64,000 nt of DNA from Roseicyclus sp. Its GTDB lineage: Bacteria > Pseudomonadota > Alphaproteobacteria > Rhodobacterales > Rhodobacteraceae. The position numbers and the translations under genes are program-made. The DNA is taken from the NCBI GenBank assembly GCA_018401385.1, contig JAGYKZ010000001.1:1-64000 (forward strand). Reading direction: 5' to 3'. Under the pieces are notes generated by a model. That model made no database searches. It was not told the origin of the DNA and worked only from the letters and a program-made list of their open reading frames with translations. Position 1 is the first letter of the stretch. Each line of letters opens with the position of its first letter. Below, in pieces: positions 30,303-39,458 of this stretch.

Positions 30303-31604
30303 CTATTTCCCAAGGCAAAACTGCGAAAAGATTTCGCCCAATACCATTTCGACATCGACACGGCCAATCAGCGAATCCAATTTCCTTATAGCATATCTCA
30401 CATATTCCGCTGCAATCTCTGCGTTTGCGGGTTCTTCGGCCAATATCGCACTTGCCTGTTCCAGCGCCTCTCGCGCTGCCTCCATCGCGTGACGATGGCG
30501 CAGATGGGTGGCGGTTCCCACATTAGCAGCGCGCGCCAGCAAAATTTCTGTGATGTGCGCGAGCAACGCGTCTACCCCTTCGCCTGATCGCCCAGAGACC
30601 GCGGTAAGACCAAACTTGTGCAAATCGCCCTTACCCAAAAGGGAAATATCATTTTCCCCAAGCGGAAATGGCGGCTCTTCATCAGGCGTAGATTTCAGAA
30701 AAACCCGAAGATCAGCTTGCTGCGCGCGCGCAATAGCACGGTGAACGCCAAGTGTTTCAATCTCATCCGCGCTTTCACGGATGCCCGCCGTATCCAAAAG
30801 AGTCACTGGCAAACCATTCAGGTCCATTTGAACCTCGATCACATCTCGGGTGGTGCCTGCAATTTCTGACGTGATCGCAACATCACGTCCCGAAATCATA
30901 TTCAGCAACGTGGATTTTCCTGCATTTGGCGCACCAATGATCGCGACCTCAAATCCGTCACGAATACGTTCTGCCACAAAACTCCCGTCAATCTCGGACG
31001 TCAAGCTGGCCACAACCTCATGAACAATTGCACCCACCTCTGGCGTCACGTCCCACCGGCACGTCCTCATCAGCGAATCGATAGTAACCTCAATTAATGC
31101 AGCAGCCCGCACCAATTTTTGACGCCAACTATCCACCAGTGCCCCTAATTGACCTGAAAAGACCCGCGCCGCTTGAAGTCTCTGCGCCTCGGTTTCCGAA
31201 GTGATCAGATCACCCAGCCCTTCGACTTGGGCCAGATCCAGTTTATTGTTTTCCAAAGCACGACGCGTGAATTCGCCAGGCTCCGCTGGCCGTGCCTGAG
31301 GATGCCGCCCCAACGCCGCCAAAATTGCCTTCACCACGGCTAGACTTCCATGGCAGTGAAGCTCAACCACATCTTCGCCTGTAAAACTGCTGGGAGCCTT
31401 AAAGGTCAACACAAGCAGATGGTCAATATTGTGACCATCGACCTGGAAATGACTCAGTTTAAACCGCCCTGCCTCTGGCAATGACGCAATGTGGCACGCG
31501 CAAATCGAAGCCGCATCAGGCCCTGATACGCGAATAACAGACACACCAGCGCGGCCCGTTCCAGACGCTTGTGCGAAAATTGTATCGCGTGTCGCGGCCG
31601 ACAT
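30303..31604 (-). CDS. mnmE: tRNA modification GTPase MnmE (two compensating indels)
   Basis: MnmE is the G-protein partner of MnmG. The N-terminal tetrahydrofolate-binding domain (TIFAQASGTGRAGVSVIRVSG), the G domain (GAPNAGKSTLLNM, EIAGTTRDVIEV, DTAGIRE) and the C-terminal CLGK motif that supplies the active cysteine are present. At residues ~175-182 the protein reads SLMRTCRW where the family has FADEDVPV; the family sequence is recovered by adding one T near 31079 and removing one G near 31053, so a compensated indel pair is likely. The usual NKxD guanine motif reads GKGD. Confidence 0.92.
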   Translation of the reverse strand: MSAATRDTIFAQASGTGRAGVSVIRVSGPDAASICACHIASLPEAGRFKLSHFQVDGHNIDHLLVLTFKAPSSFTGEDVVELHCHGSLAVVKAILAALGRHPQARPAEPGEFTRRALENNKLDLAQVEGLGDLITSETEAQRLQAARVFSGQLGALVDSWRQKLVRAAALIEVTIDSLMRTCRWDVTPEVGAIVHEVVASLTSEIDGSFVAERIRDGFEVAIIGAPNAGKSTLLNMISGRDVAITSEIAGTTRDVIEVQMDLNGLPVTLLDTAGIRESADEIETLGVHRAIARAQQADLRVFLKSTPDEEPPFPLGENDISLLGKGDLHKFGLTAVSGRSGEGVDALLAHITEILLARAANVGTATHLRHRHAMEAAREALEQASAILAEEPANAEIAAEYVRYAIRKLDSLIGRVDVEMVLGEIFSQFCLGK

Positions 31605-32876
31605 TTAAGTATTCATGGAATCGAAGAATTCAGAATTTGTCTTGGTCTGTTTCAGCTTTGAAATCAGGAACTCAATCGCATCCGTGGTGCCCATCGGATT
31701 TAAAATACGGCGCAAGACATATGTTTTCTGTAGGTCGCCTTTGTCAACCAAGAGGTCCTCTTTGCGCGTGCCTGATTTCAAAATATCCATCGCAGGGAAG
31801 ACACGTTTATCCGCAACTTTGCGATCCAAGACGATCTCAGAATTGCCCGTGCCCTTAAATTCTTCAAAAATCACTTCATCCATACGACTGCCCGTATCAA
31901 TCAAGGCTGTTGCGATGATGGTCAACGATCCGCCTTCCTCGATATTACGCGCCGCACCAAAAAACCGTTTTGGACGTTGCAGCGCGTTTGCATCCACGCC
32001 CCCTGTCAAAACTTTACCGGAGGATGGGACAACCGTGTTGTATGCGCGACCAAGGCGGGTGATTGAATCAAGCAAGATCACAACATCGCGTTTATGTTCG
32101 ATCAGACGCTTCGCCTTTTCAATGACCATTTCCGCTACGGCAACATGGCGTGTTGCTGGCTCATCGAAGGTCGAAGATACAACCTCGCCCTTCACCGACC
32201 GCTGCATATCTGTCACTTCTTCGGGGCGTTCATCAATCAGCAGAACAATCAAATAACATTCTGGATGATTGGTTTCGATAGAATGGGCAATATTTTGCAA
32301 CAGCACCGTTTTACCTGTGCGCGGCGGCGCCACGATCAAGGCGCGCTGACCCTTCCCGATTGGCGAAACCAGATCGATAATCCGGGCCGAACGATCCTTT
32401 ATCGTTGGATCCTCGATCTCCATTTTCAGCCGCTCATCTGGATAAAGCGGCGTCAGATTGTCAAAGGCCACCTTATGACGCGCCTTTTCAGGCACCTCGA
32501 AATTGATCTTCGATACTTTGGTCAGACCAAAATAATTTTCGGTTTCGCGTGGCGCTGCGATCACGCCTTCGACCGTATCACCTGTCCGCAAACTATGTTG
32601 GCGGATCATATCAGGCGATACATAGATATCATCTGGACCAGGAAGATAGTTTGCTTCTGGCGAACGCAGGAAACCGAACCCATCCTGCAACACTTCTAGG
32701 ACACCATCGCCATAGACATCCCACCCTTCTTCAGCGCGTTCCTTGAGGATGGCGAACATCATATCGCCTTTACGCATGGTTGATGCGTTTTCGATCTCCA
32801 ATTCTTCCGCCATAGAAAGAAGGTCTTTTGGGGATTTTGCCTTGAGATCGGCAAGGTTCAAGGAATTCACTGTCAT
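31605..32876 (-). CDS. rho: Transcription termination factor Rho
   Basis: Rho is the hexameric RNA helicase that ends transcripts. The 423-residue protein has the N-terminal helical and cold-shock RNA-binding domains ([23 protein letters not shown]), the RecA-like core with P-loop [13 protein letters not shown], Walker [18 protein letters not shown] and the R-loop/Q-loop block [22 protein letters not shown]. Length is normal. It borders mnmE directly on one side and the proposed origin on the other. Confidence 0.98.
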   Translation of the reverse strand: MTVNSLNLADLKAKSPKDLLSMAEELEIENASTMRKGDMMFAILKERAEEGWDVYGDGVLEVLQDGFGFLRSPEANYLPGPDDIYVSPDMIRQHSLRTGDTVEGVIAAPRETENYFGLTKVSKINFEVPEKARHKVAFDNLTPLYPDERLKMEIEDPTIKDRSARIIDLVSPIGKGQRALIVAPPRTGKTVLLQNIAHSIETNHPECYLIVLLIDERPEEVTDMQRSVKGEVVSSTFDEPATRHVAVAEMVIEKAKRLIEHKRDVVILLDSITRLGRAYNTVVPSSGKVLTGGVDANALQRPKRFFGAARNIEEGGSLTIIATALIDTGSRMDEVIFEEFKGTGNSEIVLDRKVADKRVFPAMDILKSGTRKEDLLVDKGDLQKTYVLRRILNPMGTTDAIEFLISKLKQTKTNSEFFDSMNT

Positions 32877-32924
32877 GAGAGGTCCATATGCCCCGATCAG
32901 CGATCTACGCAGACAGGGATTTTA

Positions 32925-33402
32925 AAAAGGGGAAAAGATACACCCGGACGGGCGATTTCTTTGCCTTCTAGGCATGGATGGGCGATGAGTCAACCAAGCA
33001 TCACGAAGCCGAGTTTCTGTGCATCTCTTAATAAAAACATTAATATTAAGAAAGGATGTTGTTCTAGTAGTGCTGTGCATAGCTGGGAAAACATAATTAT
33101 CCTGATTTTTTCCACAGATTTGCAGCAGTGTCCAAATATTATAAACAGCGCAGAGTATTGGAGAAATAATGTTTATAATCATATGGTTACAGTGACCTAA
33201 GACTTTTGCACCTGTGTATAATCAGGGGATACCGTAATCTGCTGCACACCTTTTCCTAACAAGGGGATCAATTTTACACCCGTGGATAAATGACCCGTCA
33301 CTTGACCAACATCTCGGCAAAGCTGTGGTTGAACGGGACCACTCCGATATGCCATCATTTTTTACAAGCGGTTATCCCCAAAGAGGCCCACGGAATAATC
33401 CT
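32925..33402. other. oriC: Probable chromosomal replication origin (oriC) between rho and maf
   Basis: This ~480-bp stretch has no protein-coding character and is clearly AT-richer than its surroundings. It holds a perfect DnaA box, TGTGTATAA (33213-33221, reverse of TTATACACA). Four more boxes have one mismatch: TTTTCCACA (33108-33116), TGTGCATAG (33074-33082), CGTGGATAA (33281-33289) and TTATCCCCA (33372-33380). AT-rich blocks at 33027-33055 and 33134-33185 could be unwinding elements. Genes to the left run leftward and genes to the right run rightward, as expected from bidirectional replication, and maf-aroE-coaE-dnaQ adjacency matches known alphaproteobacterial origins. Function is inferred, not shown. 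Confidence 0.75.
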
Positions 33403-33999
33403 ATGAAAAAAATCATCCTCGCCTCACAATCGCAGGTCCGGCAAAGCCTGTTTCGAAACGCGGGGCTGTCTTTCGAAGCGATCAACGCGCGAATCGATGA
33501 AGATATGTTGAAGCAAAGCCTAGGCGCCGCAGAATTATCGCCACGCAATATTGTCGACCAATTGGCTGAGGCCAAAGCAGCGAAAGTTTCCCGCAAATTT
33601 CCAGATGCGGTGGTTCTGGGCTGTGACCAAATTCTTGAATTTAAAGGGAAATTATTCTCTAAACCGCATAACTTAGAACAGGCGCGTGACCAACTGATCT
33701 GTTTGCGGGGGGGCGTGCATAAATTGCTTTCTGCGGTTGTGATTTATGACGAATGCGAACCAATTTGGCGTCATATAGGCGAGGTTCGCTTGCATATGGC
33801 ATCGTTCAGTGATGCTTTTCTTGAGGCATATCTCGTCCGAAATTGGCCCGCGATTCAGTCCAGTGTTGGCGGTTATATGTTAGAGTCGGAAGGGATACGT
33901 CTGTTCACACGAATTGATGGCAGCTATTTTGACGTGCTGGGCCTGCCCCTGATCGAGGTGCTGAATTACTTGTCCCTACGAGGGTTCATTGAGAGATGA
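33403..33999 (+). CDS. maf: Maf-like nucleotide pyrophosphatase
   Basis: The ~198-residue product belongs to the Maf/YhdE family of dTTP/UTP/modified-nucleotide pyrophosphatases linked to septum control. It has KIILASQSQVRQSLFRNAGL with the SxSxxR-type motif, VVLGCDQILEFKGKL and the SSVGGYMLESEGIRLF block. The ATG at 33403 was chosen because homology begins there; earlier in-frame codons overlap the DnaA-box region. Its stop overlaps aroE by 4 bp. Confidence 0.92.
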   Translation: MKKIILASQSQVRQSLFRNAGLSFEAINARIDEDMLKQSLGAAELSPRNIVDQLAEAKAAKVSRKFPDAVVLGCDQILEFKGKLFSKPHNLEQARDQLICLRGGVHKLLSAVVIYDECEPIWRHIGEVRLHMASFSDAFLEAYLVRNWPAIQSSVGGYMLESEGIRLFTRIDGSYFDVLGLPLIEVLNYLSLRGFIER

Positions 34000-34829
34000 C
34001 GGATATGGTTCCACTTGCGGCTGTGTTGGGTGATCCCATTGCACACAGCAAATCGCCAAAATTACATGGATTTTGGCTGAAGAAATACGATATCGCTGGG
34101 CATTACGTTCCGCTGCACGCCCGTGCTGAAGATTTAGAGGCAATTTTGCGGCTTCTTCCGAAATTGGGGTTTGTGGGTGCCAATGTCACCATCCCACATA
34201 AAGAAGCGGTTTTGGGATATGCAGATATTGTAACGGATCGGGCACGCGCCATTGGCGCGGCGAACACGTTAACCTTTTCAAAATCAGGCGAAATAATCGC
34301 TGATAATACGGATGGACTTGGATTCATTTCCAATATTCAACAAACCATCCCAGAGTTCCAAAGCAGGTCTGGACCTGCCGTAATCTTCGGCGCAGGCGGT
34401 GCCGCCAAGGCCGTGATTTCTGCGCTCCTTGATGATGGCGCGTCAGAAATTCATGTATTGAACCGAAATTTGACCCGTGCAGAAAACTTGCGGGGCCAAT
34501 TTGGCGCAAGAATTCATCCTGCTGGGTTCGATGCTCTTCCAAAATTATTGCCGCATTGTCATCTGTTGGTGAACACCACATCACTTGGCATGACGGGCCA
34601 ACCGCCGTTGGATGTGGATTTGCACAACCTTAACTCAGACGCTGTGGTTAATGATATTGTCTATTCCCCCCTGAAAACCGCGCTTCTGCAACAGGCCGAA
34701 GATTTTGGGATGCGTGTCGTTGATGGCTTGGGGATGCTTCTGCATCAGGCGGCGCCGGGTTTTGCTCAATGGTTTGGTAAAATGCCTGAAATAGATGATG
34801 ATCTGCGCCGCGCGGTTCTGGAAAGATGA
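33996..34829 (+). CDS. aroE: Shikimate dehydrogenase
   Basis: AroE reduces 3-dehydroshikimate to shikimate with NADPH. The 277-residue product has the substrate block LGDPIAHSKSPKLHGFWLKK, GANVTIPHKEAVL with the catalytic lysine, TDGLGF, the NADP site IFGAGGAAKAVISALL and NTTSLGM. It overlaps maf and coaE by 4 bp each, giving a tightly coupled maf-aroE-coaE run. Confidence 0.96.
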   Translation: MTDMVPLAAVLGDPIAHSKSPKLHGFWLKKYDIAGHYVPLHARAEDLEAILRLLPKLGFVGANVTIPHKEAVLGYADIVTDRARAIGAANTLTFSKSGEIIADNTDGLGFISNIQQTIPEFQSRSGPAVIFGAGGAAKAVISALLDDGASEIHVLNRNLTRAENLRGQFGARIHPAGFDALPKLLPHCHLLVNTTSLGMTGQPPLDVDLHNLNSDAVVNDIVYSPLKTALLQQAEDFGMRVVDGLGMLLHQAAPGFAQWFGKMPEIDDDLRRAVLER

Positions 34830-35413
34830 GTTTTCTTCTTGGTCTGACCGGCTCCATTGGCATGGGCAAAAGCACCACGGCGCAAATGTTCCATGCCGAG
34901 GGAGTTCCCGTGTGGGATGCTGATGCTGTGGTGGCCACGCTTTATGCCAAAGATGGCGCGGCGGTGGGTCTTCTTAAGTCTCTAAACGCCGATTTGGTCA
35001 CAGATGGGGCCGTTGACCGCACGGCGCTGAGAAGCCTGGATCAAATCAGAACCGAAACATCTATCTCGGCTCGAATCGATCATCCACCGCTGGTCGCCCA
35101 AGATCGCGAAACATTCATCGCCGATCATGCCGATTATGATTTGATTTTATGCGATATACCGCTGCTTTTTGAAACCAAAGCGGAGGAATGGTTGAATGCG
35201 GTATTGGTTGTAACCACGGATTTCGAAACCCAAAGGTCCCGTGTGATGGCGCGTGATGGTATGGACTTAGAATTGTTTAACCATATTCTGAACCGTCAAA
35301 TGTCTGATGCGGAAAAAATCAAACGGGCCGATTATGTGATAAAGACCAATTCCTATGACCAAACCCGTGTTGCCGTGCGGGGCCTGATCAAAGATTTACA
35401 AGGTAAGATATAA
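34826..35413 (+). CDS. coaE: Dephospho-CoA kinase
   Basis: CoaE performs the last step of coenzyme A synthesis. The 195-residue product has the P-loop GLTGSIGMGKSTTAQMF, VWDADAVV and DLILCDIPLLFETKAE with the lid region following. Around residue 88 the family usually has an IVHPLV element; here DHPPLVAQDR is two residues shorter, possibly a small sequence error or a real variant. It is coupled to aroE and 3 bp from dnaQ. Confidence 0.93.
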   Translation: MSFLLGLTGSIGMGKSTTAQMFHAEGVPVWDADAVVATLYAKDGAAVGLLKSLNADLVTDGAVDRTALRSLDQIRTETSISARIDHPPLVAQDRETFIADHADYDLILCDIPLLFETKAEEWLNAVLVVTTDFETQRSRVMARDGMDLELFNHILNRQMSDAEKIKRADYVIKTNSYDQTRVAVRGLIKDLQGKI

Positions 35414-35416
35414 CCC

Positions 35417-36103
35417 ATGCGCGAAATCGTCCTCGATACAGAAACCACGGGGTTTGAGCCTGCTGAAGGCCACCGTATTGTTGAGATTGGCGCGGTTGAA
35501 TTGTGGAATCATCTCCCGACAGGGAAAACCTACCACCAATACATCAACCCAGAACGTGCCATGCCGCAGGAAGCCTTTAATGTGCATGGTTTGGGCGATG
35601 AATTTTTGGCTGACAAACCTGTATTTGCGAATATTGCCCAGGATTTTCTGGATTTTGTGGGGGATGCGCAGCTTGTGATCCACAATGCCAGCTTCGATAT
35701 GAAATTTTTAAACGCCGAGCTTGCATGGGCCAACAAACCCACTCTTCCCAAAGAGCAGGCCCTTGATACTTTGGCCATCGCACGCCGCAAATTTCCAGGA
35801 TCGCCCGCAAGTCTTGATTCTCTGTGCCGCCGTTTTGGTGTCGATAACTCAATGCGTGAGAAGCATGGCGCGCTTTTGGACTCCGAAATTTTGGCGGAGG
35901 TTTATTTGGAGCTGATTGGCGGCAAGCAACCTGATTTGGTTCTTGCTCACGCCACGGATGACACAAGCCGTGATGTTCTGCGTCCTGTCCAACCCGTCCG
36001 CACGCGACCCGCACCACTTGCACCGCGGATCACCGAGGCAGAGCGCGCCGCCCACCAAGATTTCATCGCGGAACTGGGCGGCAGCGCAATCTGGAAGCGA
36101 TGA
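35417..36103 (+). CDS. dnaQ: DNA polymerase III epsilon subunit (proofreading exonuclease)
   Basis: The 228-residue product has the three DEDDh exonuclease motifs: [11 protein letters not shown] near the N-terminus (Exo I), [16 protein letters not shown] (Exo II) and [15 protein letters not shown] (Exo III) with the catalytic histidine. It supplies 3'-5' proofreading to the replicative polymerase. Placement beside the proposed origin and after coaE matches other alphaproteobacteria. It ends 3 bp from the convergent secB. Confidence 0.96.
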   Translation: MREIVLDTETTGFEPAEGHRIVEIGAVELWNHLPTGKTYHQYINPERAMPQEAFNVHGLGDEFLADKPVFANIAQDFLDFVGDAQLVIHNASFDMKFLNAELAWANKPTLPKEQALDTLAIARRKFPGSPASLDSLCRRFGVDNSMREKHGALLDSEILAEVYLELIGGKQPDLVLAHATDDTSRDVLRPVQPVRTRPAPLAPRITEAERAAHQDFIAELGGSAIWKR

Positions 36104-36106
36104 AGA

Positions 36107-36613
36107 TCAGGCGTCTGCTTTTTGTTCACTCATTTTGCGGGCAATTTCGCTGCGATACAGCGCCACAAAATCAATCGTATCCAGATTGAGTGGCAAATAC
36201 CCCCCATCCCGCGTCACATCCGATACGATGCGGCGAATGAACGGAAACAACATACGTGGACATTCGATCATCAAATAGGGATGCAATTGTTCGTCTGGCA
36301 CATTGTCGATGTGAAAGATGCCTGCGTAATCCAGATCGACACGGAAAATGGCCTCGGGCGTGTCAGATTTGGTTTTCGCTTCAATCGTTACTTTGACGAT
36401 CACATCATATTGCTTTTCGGTTTGCCGTTTGCCGCCGTCAAGCGCCACGCGCAGTTGAATGTCAGGTTGGCCCGCCCCTTGGATAGATTTTTGCGCAGCG
36501 ATGTTTTCAAAGGATAAATCGCGCACAAATTGGCCCAGAATTTTCATCTGCGGCATCACGGGTTGCGTTTGTGCGCCGTTTTCCTGCGCGACATCTGCGT
36601 CTTTCTTCGCCAT
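36107..36613 (-). CDS. secB: Protein-export chaperone SecB
   Basis: SecB is the tetrameric cytoplasmic chaperone that keeps preproteins unfolded and passes them to SecA. The 168-residue product has ILGQFVRDLSFENIAAQKS, the acidic SecA-contact strand LDYAGIFHIDNV and MIECPRMLFPFIRRIVSDVTRDGG. Length is normal. It is convergent with dnaQ. Confidence 0.96.
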   Translation of the reverse strand: MAKKDADVAQENGAQTQPVMPQMKILGQFVRDLSFENIAAQKSIQGAGQPDIQLRVALDGGKRQTEKQYDVIVKVTIEAKTKSDTPEAIFRVDLDYAGIFHIDNVPDEQLHPYLMIECPRMLFPFIRRIVSDVTRDGGYLPLNLDTIDFVALYRSEIARKMSEQKADA

Positions 36614-36669
36614 TCTTGATCTCCCTCAGGCAAATTTTACAGGCCTCTTAGCAGCCTGCGACCAAAGCC

Positions 36670-37146
36670 TCAATGCCGCGTCCATTGAGAAGGGCCACGA
36701 TCTCTCGTTTCTAAGATTTCCCCATCTTCATCAATCACAGCGCCATACTCGGGGTCCACTGACCCCTGCTTAAAGCCTGTCACATGGACCCGCGCACGCA
36801 ATTGACCAATGAGGAATTCACGCACAGCTGGAACCAGAAGCGCAAACCCAATCGCATCGGTGAAGAAACCAGGTGTCAGAAGCAGCGCACCAGCGATCAG
36901 AATCATCGCACCATGTGCCAAAGCCTCAGTCGGATCTGTCAGATCATGAAACCGTGATTTGATCTGTGACAGTGCCATACTGCCTTGTGAGCGCACCAGA
37001 GATGTGCCCATAATGGCCGTGATAACGACAATTGCGAGGGTCGGCCAAAGGCCGATGGCGCCGCCAATTTCGATGAAAAGCCCGATTTCAATCAGTGGAA
37101 CTGCGAGAAAAAGAACAAATAACCACATTTTTCGAGCCTTTCGCAA
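36670..37146 (-). CDS. fxsA: FxsA family membrane protein
   Basis: The 158-residue protein resembles FxsA, a small inner-membrane protein whose overproduction suppresses F exclusion of phage T7; its cellular role is unclear. Three hydrophobic segments are visible: MWLFVLFLAVPLIEIGLFIEIGG at the N-terminus, TLAIVVITAIMG, and the MILIAGALLLTPGFFTDAIGFALL block, which is the family signature. The C-terminal tail is hydrophilic. It is divergent from the Tim44-like gene. Confidence 0.9.
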   Translation of the reverse strand: MRKARKMWLFVLFLAVPLIEIGLFIEIGGAIGLWPTLAIVVITAIMGTSLVRSQGSMALSQIKSRFHDLTDPTEALAHGAMILIAGALLLTPGFFTDAIGFALLVPAVREFLIGQLRARVHVTGFKQGSVDPEYGAVIDEDGEILETRDRGPSQWTRH

Positions 37147-37260
37147 AGATAGCCGTTAAAACCATGTCGCAATTCATGGACTTGCTGCCTGACCATACCT
37201 ACATATGGACATAAGCACTTGGCTGTAACCCCTGCATCGAATTTGAATCGAGAAACACCT

Positions 37261-37920
37261 ATGAATTCATCCTTTTTGTCCCTTCTGGTTCTCGCTGCCA
37301 TCGCGGTTTTCTTGATCTTGCGCTTGCGCGCGGTGTTGGGCACGCGCGAGGGATTTGAGAAATCACCAGATGCAATAAAATCCGCGAAGCCCAGCAAAAG
37401 CCGCAATTTTGAGGTGATCGAGGGCGGACCAGATCGGGATATCACCGATCATGTGCCCGAAGGATCAGATGCCGCGCGCGCCCTCGCGGGGATGAAATCC
37501 GCCGAGCCGAGTTTTTCGGTAGAGGAATTCTTGCAAGGTGCTCGTGGTGCCTATGAAATGATTTTGATGGCATTTGAGCGTGGCGATATATCAGAATTGC
37601 GTGATTTTCTATCCGCTGAGGTGGCCGAAAGCTTTGATGAGGTGATCGAGGCACGGCGCGCACAAGGTTTGGAAATCGAAGCCCATTTTGTTGGTCTCAG
37701 CGATATTGCCGTGCAGGACGCCCAATTTGACGCAACTTCGCGTGAGGGTGAATTGACGGTTCGTTTTGAGGCTGAATTGACCTCTCTGGTGCGCAATGCG
37801 GATGGTGAAATTGTTGAAGGCAGCGCTACAGAAATTAAACGCCAGCGCGATGTTTGGACATTTGCCCGCGAGATGGGCAGCAACAATCCCAATTGGATTT
37901 TGGTAGCCACAGGCGGTTGA
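37261..37920 (+). CDS. Tim44-like domain protein
   Basis: The ~219-residue product has an N-terminal membrane anchor (SSFLSLLVLAAIAVFLILRL) and a Tim44/TimA domain from about residue 75: FSVEEFLQGARGAYEMILMAFERGD, LRDFLSAEVAESFDEVIEARR, and the beta strands ending in DVWTFAREMGSNNPNWILVATGG. Bacterial relatives are called TimA; they are inner-membrane proteins placed beside mltA and of uncertain role in protein or envelope handling. The start ATG at 37261 was preferred over an earlier in-frame codon. Confidence 0.87.
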   Translation: MNSSFLSLLVLAAIAVFLILRLRAVLGTREGFEKSPDAIKSAKPSKSRNFEVIEGGPDRDITDHVPEGSDAARALAGMKSAEPSFSVEEFLQGARGAYEMILMAFERGDISELRDFLSAEVAESFDEVIEARRAQGLEIEAHFVGLSDIAVQDAQFDATSREGELTVRFEAELTSLVRNADGEIVEGSATEIKRQRDVWTFAREMGSNNPNWILVATGG

Positions 37921-37941
37921 ATTCGCCTGAAAGAATATGCC

Positions 37942-38876
37942 ATGACGTATCCTCACCCCATAGGATTTTCCGATCTTTTGGGTTGGGATGGTGAAGATTA
38001 CGCGGAAATCCTATCACTTTTCCGCCAACAAACCACAGAGATACACGGGTCGATCATGGCCGCAGCGCGTGCCGTATGCCCAAGCGAGGCACGCAGGTTT
38101 TTTGAGGATTTCTTTCAACCACTACGGTTTGGGGCGGCTTTCGCGGGTCATGTCACGGGGTATTATGAGCCACTTCTGGCTGGCACAGCAGAAGCGGATG
38201 GTGAATTTAAATTTCCCCTCTTTGCACCGCCTCCAGACCTTGATCATCCCTGGTATAGCCGCCGAGAGATTGAGCAGAGAAATATTTTGGCGGGCCGTGA
38301 TTTGGAACTGGTCTATCTCAAATCTCGGGTGGATCAATATTTTGTCCACATACAGGGCTCTGTCGCGGTAGATTATCCTGACGGACGGCGCGCGCGATTT
38401 GGATTTGCGGCGAAAAATGGCCACCCTTATCGCTCAATCGGGCACATTTTGGTTGAACGTGGCGCGATCGCTGCGAAGGATATCACCGCGGATTGGGTGA
38501 AATCTTGGCTTGAGGCACATCCTGATGAGATGGATGATTTGCTGTGGGAGAATCCCTCCTTCATCTTCTTCGCGCCGCGCCAAACCGAGGGTGCCTTCGG
38601 TGCTGCGGGTGAAGTTCTGACACCAAACCGCTCGATTGCCATTGATCCAGCCTACATTCCGTATGGATTGCCCGTAATGCTGGAGGCGCAAGGCCATGCG
38701 CCCCGTCTCTATCTTGCCCAAGACTGCGGATCGGCCATAAAGGCCCGCAGCGTGCCGATATTTTCTGCGGCACCGGGGAGGCGGCGGGGCATCGCGCGGG
38801 GCAAATCAACGCAGCGGCGCAGTTAACCGTTCTTTGGCCAAAGAGCCATGCTTGGCCTGATGGTTTTGTGGGATAG
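37942..38876 (+). CDS. mltA: Membrane-bound lytic murein transglycosylase A (one frameshift near 3' end)
   Basis: MltA cleaves peptidoglycan glycan strands to 1,6-anhydro products. The protein has the VTGYYEPLLAG signature, VYLKSRVDQYFVHIQGSVAV and the 3D domain with IAIDPAYIPYGLPVML and LAQDCGSAIK. The open frame ends at 38826 with an unrelated tail. Losing one base near 38741 explains this: the correct frame reads RADIFCGTGEAAGHRAGQIN and ends in WPDGFVG at 38876, four bases before the next gene. The usual signal peptide is not visible at this start. Confidence 0.88.
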
Positions 38877-38879
38877 CGT

Positions 38880-39455
38880 ATGGCGAAGAAACCTAAAAAT
38901 CTCAGCAGCGAAGACCGCCTTTTATGGGATCGTGTCGCGCGCAGTGCCAATCCCATGCGCAGACGGACACAGTCCTTCGCATTGACGCAATCAGAAACCA
39001 AGCCACCTTTGGACGTTGAAAAACCAACTTTCACATTGGATATATCCAAGTTGAATCTGGGCGCATCTGTGGGTGAATCACCGCAACCCGTGCGTAAAAT
39101 TGAACCTCTGCGGATGGATAAAAAAACTCACACCCGCATGATTCGCGGGCAACTGCGCCCTGAGGCGCGCATTGATCTGCATGGAATGACGCAGGCCCAA
39201 GCACATCCTGCCTTGGCGCGATTCATTCATGATGCCTATGATCGTCATCTCCGCCTTGTTTTGGTGATTACCGGGAAAGGGAGATCATCTGATCACCAAG
39301 ACTATGATCTTGCCAGCGCACCGCGTGGTGTATTGCGTCAGAATGTTCCGCAATGGCTGCGCCACCCCTCACTGGGGCGGATGATATTGGATATCCGCGA
39401 AGCGCATACGCGTCATGGCGGGCATGGCGCGCTCTATGTCTATCTGCGTAAATAG
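38880..39455 (+). CDS. Smr domain protein
   Basis: The 191-residue protein has a hydrophilic N-terminal half and a C-terminal Smr domain: RIDLHGMTQAQAHPALARFIHDA and the LVITGKGRSS segment, the two hallmark motifs of this small nuclease-like domain related to the MutS2 C-terminus. Family members cut or nick nucleic acids, but the role of this subfamily is unknown. It is just downstream of mltA and convergent with hslU. Confidence 0.9.
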   Translation: MAKKPKNLSSEDRLLWDRVARSANPMRRRTQSFALTQSETKPPLDVEKPTFTLDISKLNLGASVGESPQPVRKIEPLRMDKKTHTRMIRGQLRPEARIDLHGMTQAQAHPALARFIHDAYDRHLRLVLVITGKGRSSDHQDYDLASAPRGVLRQNVPQWLRHPSLGRMILDIREAHTRHGGHGALYVYLRK

Positions 39456-39458
39456 AGC

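Noticed and set aside
33027..33050. CtrA-like TTAA repeats in the origin region
   Set aside because: The TTAA copies are spaced by eight and two bases, not the seven of the CtrA consensus, so I did not call CtrA sites.
32877..33402. Small open frames in the rho-maf gap
   Set aside because: Short, without ribosome-binding sites or similarity, and overlapping DnaA boxes and AT-rich tracts.
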